A stretch of 64,000 nt of DNA, taken from contig NZ_WEHX01000002.1 of NCBI RefSeq assembly GCF_009183815.1, forward strand, positions 59,798 to 123,797. Reading direction: 5' to 3'. This DNA comes from Sutterella seckii (GTDB lineage Bacteria; Pseudomonadota; Gammaproteobacteria; Burkholderiales; Burkholderiaceae_F). This document shows positions 8,534-17,247 of the stretch, one piece after another (within the stretch, counting starts at the first letter, position 1; the number at the start of each line of letters is the position of its first letter). The notes below the pieces were generated by a model. The model worked only from the letters and a program-made list of their open reading frames with translations. It was not told where the DNA came from and ran no database searches. Made by a program: the position numbers and the translations under genes.

Positions 8534-8834
8534 GGTTTTCTACTCCTCATGGTGCCTGAACCGGACAATTCCGGATAAGCGCGTTCTCAAGCGCGCCGTA
8601 TCAGGGAAGCGCCTCTTGATGAGATGATTGTGCCCGAGCTCCTAGGAGAATCCTCTTATCAACCTTGACGGTCTGTAAGGAGCTATTTCCCGCTCAAATA
8701 CCCCGGAGCCGCAGTTTTCTCTGATCTGCGGGATCCGAATTCGCCGCGAATCCCGCATCGGACAGAGCTTCAGGAAGGGAATCCCGTCGCTTCGTGCTCC
8801 GGGATTCCGGCTTCTCTCAACCCTCAATAGTTTT
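8534..8834. other. 301-base intergenic region with hairpins downstream of assT
   Basis: No credible gene. It holds a perfect 9-bp inverted repeat, GGAATCCCG at 8778-8786 with CGGGATTCC at 8800-8808, placed just past the arylsulfotransferase stop, where a terminator is expected. A second imperfect one lies near 8722-8752 (GCGGGATCCG with CGAATCCCGC). Neither has a long T-run on the minus strand. Confidence 0.5.
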
Positions 8835-10643
8835 TTACTCTTTGAAGGCTTTTCCAAGATCAATGGCAAGCGCGCGGTAGCCCATCGACCCGCGGATCTG
8901 CATTTCGAACACAGGATCCTTTCCGCCGCGGCGGAATTCCGTGAGAACAGGGTTCACGCCCGTCTTGTCCTGAACGCCGATCGATGCCCAGTAGACGAGA
9001 AGCGAATCCTTGTCGGCCTCATACTCGACCGAGGAAGTAATGGCGCTGTAAAGCTCGTGTCCGCGGTTTTTGCCGTACTCCCAGATCTGCTCGACCGTTC
9101 CCTTCTTTTCATCGATGCGGTACATCACCGCGCGGCTGTACTTTTCCTTCGGGTTTTCCGGCTGCTTGAAGGCGCGGCCGTCGCCGTTGTCGAAGACCGT
9201 CACAACGGAAACGCCCGGTTCGGAAAGTTCATCCACCTTCCAGCCCGTGTGCTGCGTCCAGGTCCAATCAAAGTCGCCCTCGCACTTGCCGATGCGGCAG
9301 GGGATGGGCTTGCCGTCCTTGTCGACGGGCGTCAGGACCTTCTCGCGGAGCTTCCCGTTCCAGCCGTTGGGCGCGCCCAGAATCCACTTCACTTCCTTGT
9401 CGCGTCCGATCTTGATCACCGCGGACTGGTGGCGCGAGGAAATGATGATGGAGTCGTCGGCCTTGTCGTAGTCGACGGAATTCACGTGCGCCCAGTTGCG
9501 TCCGGCTCCCGTGCCGGCAATATCGCCGAAGGCGTGCTTGGCTTCAAGCCTTGCGAGCTGCTCGGCCGACAGAGTCTTCCCTGACTGCTCAAGGTCGACA
9601 TTGAGGCAGACCGCGCCCTGGTCGATCGACTTGATGACGATGCTGCGGTTGGGGTCAAGGATTTCAAAGAGCCGCCAGTCGTCGACGACGCGGCCCGCGG
9701 CATCCACTTCCGCGATCACGTCGCGCACCGTGTGCACGTGCGTGCCGTCGGCGCGCTTCAGATCCGCCGACGAAACGCGAAGGAAGTAGTGCCCGTCAGG
9801 CGCCGGAGCCATGGCATGGCTGAAGTCCGCATAGCCGTCAGGAAGCACGCGGTTGAAGATTTCACGCCCCATCAGGTCGTACTTCACGTAGCGCTGGCCG
9901 TACCCCCAGGTGAGCGCGCCGTCCTCATTCTGATGGAAGCCCATCATGATGCCGGCCTTGTTGAGGCTTCTCGGGTCGTAGATGGCCGAGGGCTGCATGT
10001 ACCAGCGCACCTCGCCCTTCGTGTCGACGATGGCGTTCTGCGGGTAGTTGTTCCACTGAAGCGCGCCGCCCGTCGGGTTGTTCCAGACCGCGCGGCTGCC
10101 CTTGGGCGACTCGGGAAGGAGATTATTGATGAGGTAGAGGCGGTCGCCGAAGCCCTTCGCCGCCGGAGTCACGATCTTCGAATCAAAGGTCTTGACGGGG
10201 CGGCCGTGCGTCCAGGAAGGATCGAGATAAACGGGCGGCGTCCAGATGCGGTAGGTCTCCGTTTTTTCAACCGGGCCCTCGATCGTCTTCTTCGTCCACT
10301 TCACCTCGATTTCATTCAGATATTCCGGATAAAGGCCGAAGACGGGAATGCCGCCGTAGGTGCGAAGCGCGGTCGGGCCCACATCGTAGGCGATTTCCGC
10401 TCCGCCCTTTTTGGGAACGATGCGCACGTGAGCCTTGAGGAGCACTTCGCCGCCGTTACGGATGACTGCCGTAAGAGGCGCAATGTCATAGGGATTCACG
10501 ACGACTTCGCCGAGCTCGCCCTGCCGCTGAAAATTGACCTGGGTTCCGCTCGGGCCGCCAACGGCGAGTACGGCCGAAGGCGCTGCGATCAGGAATGCGG
10601 CGCTCACGGCGCAGGCAATGCGGCAAAGTTCATTTCGAGTCAT
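8835..10643 (-). CDS. assT: Arylsulfate sulfotransferase (ASST), periplasmic
   Basis: PAPS-independent arylsulfotransferase that moves sulfate between phenolic compounds through a sulfo-histidine. The 602-residue protein has a signal peptide (MTRNELCRIAC..., cleavage near AVLA). Family landmarks are FSHAMAPAPDGHY, WAHVNSVDYD and SSRHQSAVIKI near residue 405, the last containing the catalytic histidine of the E. coli enzyme. The cysteine pair CRIGKC may match the disulfide that E. coli AssT needs from DsbL, but no dsbL/dsbI is adjacent. The start at 10643 follows AAAGAGGAG; an upstream in-frame ATG at 10700 has no such site. Confidence 0.92.
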   Translation of the reverse strand: MTRNELCRIACAVSAAFLIAAPSAVLAVGGPSGTQVNFQRQGELGEVVVNPYDIAPLTAVIRNGGEVLLKAHVRIVPKKGGAEIAYDVGPTALRTYGGIPVFGLYPEYLNEIEVKWTKKTIEGPVEKTETYRIWTPPVYLDPSWTHGRPVKTFDSKIVTPAAKGFGDRLYLINNLLPESPKGSRAVWNNPTGGALQWNNYPQNAIVDTKGEVRWYMQPSAIYDPRSLNKAGIMMGFHQNEDGALTWGYGQRYVKYDLMGREIFNRVLPDGYADFSHAMAPAPDGHYFLRVSSADLKRADGTHVHTVRDVIAEVDAAGRVVDDWRLFEILDPNRSIVIKSIDQGAVCLNVDLEQSGKTLSAEQLARLEAKHAFGDIAGTGAGRNWAHVNSVDYDKADDSIIISSRHQSAVIKIGRDKEVKWILGAPNGWNGKLREKVLTPVDKDGKPIPCRIGKCEGDFDWTWTQHTGWKVDELSEPGVSVVTVFDNGDGRAFKQPENPKEKYSRAVMYRIDEKKGTVEQIWEYGKNRGHELYSAITSSVEYEADKDSLLVYWASIGVQDKTGVNPVLTEFRRGGKDPVFEMQIRGSMGYRALAIDLGKAFKE

Positions 10644-12361
<1,718 letters not shown>

Positions 12362-12380
12362 TCGCTGAGCCGGCTTCCTT

Positions 12381-12462
12381 TCCGGAGCGTCCTTTGATGG
12401 GCGCTCCGGAGAGAACCGTCTGAGCAAAAAGGCAGGTCATCCTTCCCGGGTGCCTGCCTTTT
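12381..12462. terminator. Two hairpins between purB and modC (bidirectional terminator)
   Basis: First stem TCCGGAGCG (12381-12389) with CGCTCCGGA (12402-12410). Second stem AAAAGGCAGG (12427-12436) with CCTGCCTTTT (12453-12462), which has A-rich and T-rich flanks and so can act for purB on the plus strand and modC on the minus strand. Confidence 0.85.
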
Positions 12463-12483
12463 CTCTTTCCGTTTTTCTCAGAC

Positions 12484-13587
12484 TCAGGCAATAACGGCAG
12501 TTGCCTTCACAAGCGCCCAGACCGGAAGCCCCGGCCGCAGCCCGAGAGCTGCCGTCGACTCTCTCAGAATCCGCGCGAGGAGCACGTCCCTTCCGCTGCG
12601 GCTTCTGAGCTTCACGATCTGATAGGCGTTCTCGGGCCCGCAGGGCTCGCCGATTTCCTCCACCGTTGCGGGAAGCGCATTGCGGATGGAAAGGTTCTCG
12701 GGCTTCTCGAGCGCAATGCTCACGTCCCTCGCGAGCACCCGGAGGCGAAGCTTTGCGTCTTTTTGGAAGACATTCCCCGCGACCGCGTCCAGAACCCAGC
12801 CGTCGGTACGGATCATGGCGGAGCGCCACTCGGGCGAAATGCTTTCGACCGTGCCTTTGAGCACCACTGCCGCGCCTTCCTCCATATCCACGGGAAGCCT
12901 GACGTTGCCGAGCACCTCGGCGAGCGGCCCTGACGCCCGCACATGGCCCTCTGCCATCAGGACGAGATTGTCGGCAAGCCTAGCCATCTCGTCGGCCGAG
13001 TGCGTCACGTAGAGAATCGGGACCTGGAGTTCATTCCTGAGCTTTTCGAGCCAGGGGAGAATTTCGCGCTTTCTCGTAAAGTCGAGCGCTGCGAGGGGCT
13101 CGTCCATGAGAAGAATGTCGGGCCTCAGGCAGAGCGCCCTTGCAATGGCGCAGCGCTGACGTTCGCCCCCGGAGAGTTCTGAAACGCGGCGCTTGAGGAG
13201 GTGCCCGATGCCGAGAAGAGCAACAGCTTCATCAAGGCGCTTCCTGCCGTCAGGGACCTTCGTGCGCTCGAGCCCGAAGGTGAGGTTCTTTTCAACATTC
13301 AGGTGCGCGAAGAGGCTCGCCTCCTGAAACACATAGCCGAGACTGCGTTCATAGGTCGGGCGGAAGATGCGCTTTTCGTCGTCCTGCCAGACTTCATTTC
13401 CGATCCGCACGAGTCCCTCGGCTCGCTCAAGCCCCGCGACGCACCGCAGAACGGTTGTCTTCCCGCAGCCCGAGGGTCCGAAAAGCACCGTAATCCCTTC
13501 GCCCGGAACCTTGATGTCCGCTTCAAGCGTGAAGCCCGTGCTGCGGGCAAGATGAAGTCGCACTTCGCCGAAATGTTCCTGTGTCAT
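12484..13587 (-). CDS. modC: ModC, molybdate ABC transporter ATPase
   Basis: Nucleotide-binding subunit of the molybdate importer, 367 residues. Walker A is GPSGCGKTT, the ABC signature is LSGGERQR and Walker B is ILLMDEPLAALD, followed by the His-loop VTHSADE. A C-terminal MOP (molybdate-binding) domain spans about 285-365 (NALPATVEEI). The start at 13587 is used because GGGAGG sits about 10 bases upstream; an ATG three codons earlier directly abuts that site. It lies 17 bases after the modB stop, last in a modA-modB-modC order. Confidence 0.94.
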   Translation of the reverse strand: MTQEHFGEVRLHLARSTGFTLEADIKVPGEGITVLFGPSGCGKTTVLRCVAGLERAEGLVRIGNEVWQDDEKRIFRPTYERSLGYVFQEASLFAHLNVEKNLTFGLERTKVPDGRKRLDEAVALLGIGHLLKRRVSELSGGERQRCAIARALCLRPDILLMDEPLAALDFTRKREILPWLEKLRNELQVPILYVTHSADEMARLADNLVLMAEGHVRASGPLAEVLGNVRLPVDMEEGAAVVLKGTVESISPEWRSAMIRTDGWVLDAVAGNVFQKDAKLRLRVLARDVSIALEKPENLSIRNALPATVEEIGEPCGPENAYQIVKLRSRSGRDVLLARILRESTAALGLRPGLPVWALVKATAVIA

Positions 13588-13604
13588 GCTGCGCATCCCT
13601 CCCG

Positions 13605-14297
13605 TCAGGCCTCTGCCGTTCTCTTGTTGAGAAGATTAAGCGTCATGAGGACGATGAAGCTGAAGATGAGCATGCCGCCCGCAAGCACATGCGCCTTCGA
13701 GTATTCCATCGCCTCAACATAGGTGTAGATCTCAGTCGAGACCACCTGGGTCTTCCCCGGAATGTTGCCGCCGATCATCAGCACGACGCCGAATTCGCCG
13801 ATGGTATGGGCAAACGTCATGAGAACGCCCGTGATGATTCCGGGACGCGCAAGAGGCATTACTACATGAAGAAAAGCGTCGAGCGGCCGGCAGCGTAGCG
13901 TCGCCGCCACTTCCATGGGGCGGTCGCCGATGCCTTCAAAGGCAGTGACGAGAGGCTGAACCATGAAGGGAAGCGAATAAGCGACCGAACCGATGACGAG
14001 GCCGGGAAAGCTGAAGTTGAGGACGCCGAGGCCGAGGGACTCCGTGAGGGCTCCGAGAGGTCCGTGGGGTCCGAGCGCTACGAGAATGTAGAAGCCCAGA
14101 ACGGAGGGAGGCAACACGAGCGGAAGCGTCACGACGGCATTCACCGCCGAACACCAGCGGCTCCTTGCACGCGCGAGCCACCAGGCAAGCGGGAGGCCCA
14201 GCACGAGCAGTATGCAGGTCGTAACAAAGGCGAGCTCGAGCGAAAGCGCGACCGGCTCGAGGGAAATGCCGTCAACGAGGTCCAGAAACCATTCCAC
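13605..14297 (-). CDS. modB: ModB, molybdate ABC transporter permease
   Basis: Inner-membrane channel subunit of 230 residues with five to six hydrophobic segments. The EAA loop that contacts ModC reads EVAATLRCRPLDAFLHVVMP. LPLVLPPSVLGFYILVALG and HTIGEFGVVLMIGGNIPGKT are hallmark stretches of ModB. The next gene is modC, 17 bases downstream; modA lies upstream after a 171-base gap that contains a hairpin. Confidence 0.95.
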   Translation of the reverse strand: MEWFLDLVDGISLEPVALSLELAFVTTCILLVLGLPLAWWLARARSRWCSAVNAVVTLPLVLPPSVLGFYILVALGPHGPLGALTESLGLGVLNFSFPGLVIGSVAYSLPFMVQPLVTAFEGIGDRPMEVAATLRCRPLDAFLHVVMPLARPGIITGVLMTFAHTIGEFGVVLMIGGNIPGKTQVVSTEIYTYVEAMEYSKAHVLAGGMLIFSFIVLMTLNLLNKRTAEA

Positions 14298-14433
14298 GAT
14301 TTGAGCCCCTCAGTGATCCGGGCAGAAAACAAGCCGAAAGCGGCTTCCCGGAATAATGAAAAGCCGGAGAGAGCCTGGGAAAGCCCCCTCCGGGTAAAGT
14401 AGGCGTCCGTCTCAAGAACGCTGAAAACTGTAC

Positions 14434-14457
14434 CTCCGGCAAATCAAACTGCCGGAG
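14434..14457. other. Hairpin between modA and modB
   Basis: Perfect 8-bp inverted repeat CTCCGGCA (14434-14441) and TGCCGGAG (14450-14457). It sits 11 bases past the modA stop on the minus strand without a T-run. It could protect or attenuate the transcript and so give more ModA than ModBC, a common arrangement for binding-protein genes (inference). Confidence 0.5.
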
Positions 14458-14468
14458 AAATCAAAAGG

Positions 14469-15233
14469 TTACTTCGCCGTGCCGTAGCCGTAGGCGGTAC
14501 GAACGTCGGTCGCTTCCTTGCTTTCCTTCAGGAACTTGAGGAAGCGCTTGGCGCCTTCGTTCTTTTCACCGGCCTTGAGGAGCACGGCATCCTGCTTGAT
14601 TTCGCCGTAGAGCTCCTGCGGGATCACATAGCCCGAACCGGAGGTGAACTTGCCGCCCTTGAAGCACTGCGAGAGAGCGATGAAGCCCGCTTCAGCATTG
14701 CCCGTCTTCACGAACTGGAAGGTCTTGCCGATGTTGTCGCCGAGAACGGTCTTCGGCTCAGCAGCCTTTTCGAGGCCGAGAGACTTGAGCGTCTGATAGG
14801 CGGCTTCGCCATAGGGAGCGAGCTTCGGATTGGCGATAGCCACATGCTTCACGGCAGCGGAATTGATCACGGAAGCAACGTCGTTCTTCACGAGGTTCGC
14901 GTCGGACGACCAGAGAACGAGCTTGCCCACCGCATAAGTGTAGGAAGTGCCGGCGACGCCGTAGCCTTCCTTGATGGCCTTGGCCGGCGTCTTCGCGTCG
15001 GCGGCAAGAAGAACATCAAAGGGAGCGCCGTTCTTGATCTGCGCGTAGAAAGCACCCGTAGCGCCGAAGGAGAGGACGAGCTTGTCGCCCGTCGCCTTTT
15101 CGTAGATCGGCTGAAGATCCTTCGCCGGAGCGGTGAAGTTGGCGGCAACCGCCACATGAACTTCCTCAGCGCTCACGGCAAAGGCAGCGGAGGCAACGAT
15201 GGCGGCAGCGGCCGCAAGAACAAACTTCTTCAT
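14469..15233 (-). CDS. modA: ModA, periplasmic molybdate-binding protein
   Basis: Solute-binding protein of the molybdate importer, 254 residues, with a signal peptide (MKKFVLAAAAAIVASA, cleavage near AVSA). VHVAVAANFTAPAKDL supplies the first oxyanion loop and LSFGATGAFYAQI the second, both typical of ModA. GAPFDVLLAADAKTP and the YAVGKLVLWS segment also match. First gene of the modABC operon and divergent from modE, with a ModE-type palindrome in the shared promoter region. Confidence 0.95.
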   Translation of the reverse strand: MKKFVLAAAAAIVASAAFAVSAEEVHVAVAANFTAPAKDLQPIYEKATGDKLVLSFGATGAFYAQIKNGAPFDVLLAADAKTPAKAIKEGYGVAGTSYTYAVGKLVLWSSDANLVKNDVASVINSAAVKHVAIANPKLAPYGEAAYQTLKSLGLEKAAEPKTVLGDNIGKTFQFVKTGNAEAGFIALSQCFKGGKFTSGSGYVIPQELYGEIKQDAVLLKAGEKNEGAKRFLKFLKESKEATDVRTAYGYGTAK

Positions 15234-15366
15234 TGGATTCTCTTCTTAAGAAATCGGGGCTCTCCCGGACAAAGCCGGTCAGGAAATACAGGACCGCGGA
15301 TGCATGGGAGCACCGGGCGCCGGGAAACTGAAAGCGACGAAGCGTTATTCAATTTTGAAACAGCGT

Positions 15367-15391
15367 TCGTTATTCCTTTGCAGAATAGCGA
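15367..15391. promoter_or_regulatory. ModE-type operator between modA and modE
   Basis: TCGTTATTC (15367-15375), 7-base spacer, GAATAGCGA (15383-15391). The arms match as an inverted repeat at 8 of 9 positions and resemble the E. coli ModE box (CGNTATAT arms). Its place in the modA/modE divergent region supports molybdate-dependent repression of the importer. Confidence 0.75.
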
Positions 15392-15443
15392 TGTTGTGAC
15401 AGATAATCAAGTTCCACTGCAACCTTGTTTCCTGGATCCCGAT

Positions 15444-16247
15444 ATGTCTGAAGAGCCCGCTGACCCGTCCGTTCTCGCCGGCATTCTTTCCGAGCAGACC
15501 GACAAGCGCATCGACATCCTTCGCCGCATTGCGGATGTGGGATCCATTTCGGAGGCCGCGAGAAGTGCAGGCGTGAGCTACAAAGCAGCCTGGCAGGCGA
15601 TCGATACGCTCACGAACCTCGCGGGGACGCCTCTCGTGGAGAAGGCAGTGGGAGGCGCTCACGGCGGCGGCACAAAGCTCACGAAAACCGGCCGCATGGT
15701 GCTCGATCTTGCCGACGAGCTCTCCCGGGCGCGCCGCAGCGTGCTCGACCGCTTTGCGAACATTCAGGATTCGCCCGAGAAGAATGACGGGAGCCGCCTC
15801 GCACGCGTCACTGCCGCGAGCCTTCAGACCTCCATGCGCAATCAGTTCCCCGCAACGATTGAAACGCTCAAGATCGGCTCCGCACTCGTGAAGCTCATTC
15901 TGCGCATCGACGACACGCACCTCATCCGCGCTTCCGTCACGAAGGAATCCGCTCAGCTCCTCGGCCTGCGCCCCGGCATGGAAGTGCTGGCCCTCGCCAA
16001 GGCCACCTCGATCGAAATTTCCGCCGATTTCCCGGATGAAAAAAACGACGACCGCTCGCATGCCAACCTTATCGTTGGCGAAGTCATCCGCAGCGAGCGC
16101 GCCAATAAGGGCGGCGAATGCTCGATCCGTCTGCCTTCCGGGCTCGTAATCGTTGGGTTTGCGCGCTCCGGACACGGCCTCAAGCTTCATCAGAAGGCGG
16201 TGGCGTCTCTGCCGCCCTCTGTCATCGTGATCGGCCTCGCCTCATAA
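15444..16247 (+). CDS. modE: ModE, molybdate-responsive transcriptional regulator
   Basis: 267-residue regulator with an N-terminal winged HTH (about 15-125: ILRRIADVGSISEAARS, VSYKAAWQAIDTLTN, GGGTKLTKTG) and C-terminal MOP molybdate-binding segments. The first MOP-like segment starts near NQFPATIETLKIGSA; the second (IVGEVIRSERANKGGECSI) is more divergent. With molybdate, ModE represses modABC and can activate molybdoenzyme genes. The start at 15444 is the first ATG giving a normal ModE N-terminus; the frame is open far upstream through the antisense of modA, which is not coding. Confidence 0.9.
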   Translation: MSEEPADPSVLAGILSEQTDKRIDILRRIADVGSISEAARSAGVSYKAAWQAIDTLTNLAGTPLVEKAVGGAHGGGTKLTKTGRMVLDLADELSRARRSVLDRFANIQDSPEKNDGSRLARVTAASLQTSMRNQFPATIETLKIGSALVKLILRIDDTHLIRASVTKESAQLLGLRPGMEVLALAKATSIEISADFPDEKNDDRSHANLIVGEVIRSERANKGGECSIRLPSGLVIVGFARSGHGLKLHQKAVASLPPSVIVIGLAS

Positions 16248-16318
16248 CCGCGGTAAACGCGACAAGCAGCCAAAAGAGTTCAGAAAAATCGAACAAATCG
16301 ACCGGATTATTTGGCCGA

Positions 16319-16332
16319 TTGATGATTATCAA
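16319..16332. promoter_or_regulatory. FNR box upstream of tetrahaem cytochrome gene
   Basis: TTGATGATTATCAA, a perfect match to the FNR consensus TTGAT-N4-ATCAA. It lies 163 bases upstream of the cytochrome start. Candidate -10 elements downstream are TACACT at 16351-16356 and TATCAT at 16365-16370. Anaerobic activation is the natural prediction. Confidence 0.8.
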
Positions 16333-16381
16333 ATTCTTAAGCCCCGCTCTTACACTTGGTTGCATATCATTGCAGGCTAGT

Positions 16382-16412
16382 AAAAATGAAGGCTTTATTG
16401 CTTCATTTTTTC
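16382..16412 (+). other. Hairpin with T-run inside the cytochrome leader
   Basis: AAAAATGAAG (16382-16391), 9-base loop, CTTCATTTTT (16401-16410), then two more T. This is a perfect 10-bp but AT-rich stem ending in a T-run, between the FNR box and the gene it should control. It may be a leaky terminator, an attenuator, a transcript-stabilising structure, or the end of a short FNR-controlled RNA. Confidence 0.55.
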
Positions 16413-16494
16413 TGCAGCTTCCTTCAAAGGCGCACGCCAGACCCGAATCGTTTCAGGAAGCTGACCGATCCCCTAATAAAGACAGGTTTACAAA

Positions 16495-17082
16495 ATGAAA
16501 AAAGATAGCCCCTGGTACCTTGCTCTCTGGTGCGTTGTCGGCGTTGCTATCGGCATCGTGTTCGTCGGCGTGCTCACGTCTGTTGTTCACTGGGCCGGCA
16601 CTGAAAAGTTCTGCGGCGAATTCTGCCACTCGATGGACGCCACCTACGTTGCCTATCAGAAGGGCGACCACTTCCGTACGGCTTCCGGCGCCACTGCCGG
16701 CTGCTCGGACTGCCACCTCAAGAATGAATCGAACCACTTCGCCGGTCCGATCGACTACACGGCTCTGCTGATCGACAAGGCCATCGCCGGCTCGAAGTCG
16801 CTCTTCGGCGAAATCGCCGGTCACCTCAGCACCCCGGAAAAGCAGATTGAAATGCGCCAGGAAATGGCTGAAGCCGTCCACGCTCAGATGATGGACCGCA
16901 ACTGGGCCGCCTGCCGCGGCTGCCATGACGTGGCCCGCATGTACGATCCGAAGCGTCCGATGCTCGGCGAAATCCATCGCCACATGGGTCCCGAGGCTAA
17001 GAATGTCGACTGCCTCGCCTGCCATCCGACCGCCGGCCACAACTACGGCTACATCCTCAAGTTCGACACCGCCAAGAAGTAA
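16495..17082 (+). CDS. NapC/NirT/NrfH-family tetrahaem cytochrome c (quinol dehydrogenase)
   Basis: 195 residues with one N-terminal membrane anchor (about 8-30) and four haem sites facing the periplasm. Three are ordinary: CSDCH (70-74), CRGCH (140-144) and CLACH (173-177). The first reads C40-GEF-C44-H45, a CX3CH spacing, followed by Ser-Met47, which may ligate haem 1 as Met does in NrfH. The family passes electrons from menaquinol to periplasmic reductases. No nrfA, torA, napA or flavocytochrome partner is adjacent and the gene is closed by its own terminator, so it may serve reductases encoded elsewhere. Anaerobic control is suggested by the FNR box upstream. Confidence 0.9.
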   Translation: MKKDSPWYLALWCVVGVAIGIVFVGVLTSVVHWAGTEKFCGEFCHSMDATYVAYQKGDHFRTASGATAGCSDCHLKNESNHFAGPIDYTALLIDKAIAGSKSLFGEIAGHLSTPEKQIEMRQEMAEAVHAQMMDRNWAACRGCHDVARMYDPKRPMLGEIHRHMGPEAKNVDCLACHPTAGHNYGYILKFDTAKK

Positions 17083-17109
17083 TCGCTTCAAGGCTCGTGC
17101 CTGAAACCG

Positions 17110-17147
17110 AAAAGCCCGGATCCTCACTGAGAGGCGCCGGGCTTTTT
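17110..17147 (+). terminator. Intrinsic terminator after the tetrahaem cytochrome gene
   Basis: AAAAGCCCGG (17110-17119) pairs with CCGGGCTTTT (17137-17146) and is followed by T. Strong GC stem with T-run. Confidence 0.9.
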
Positions 17148-17247
17148 GTTTGCCCGGCAATCTTGGCCCGCGCGGCCCGGCGCGCCTTAAAATCTGCTCC
17201 ATCATTCCTTCGCGGGGATTGTCCCCCGCTTTTTTTGCATAAAGCAC

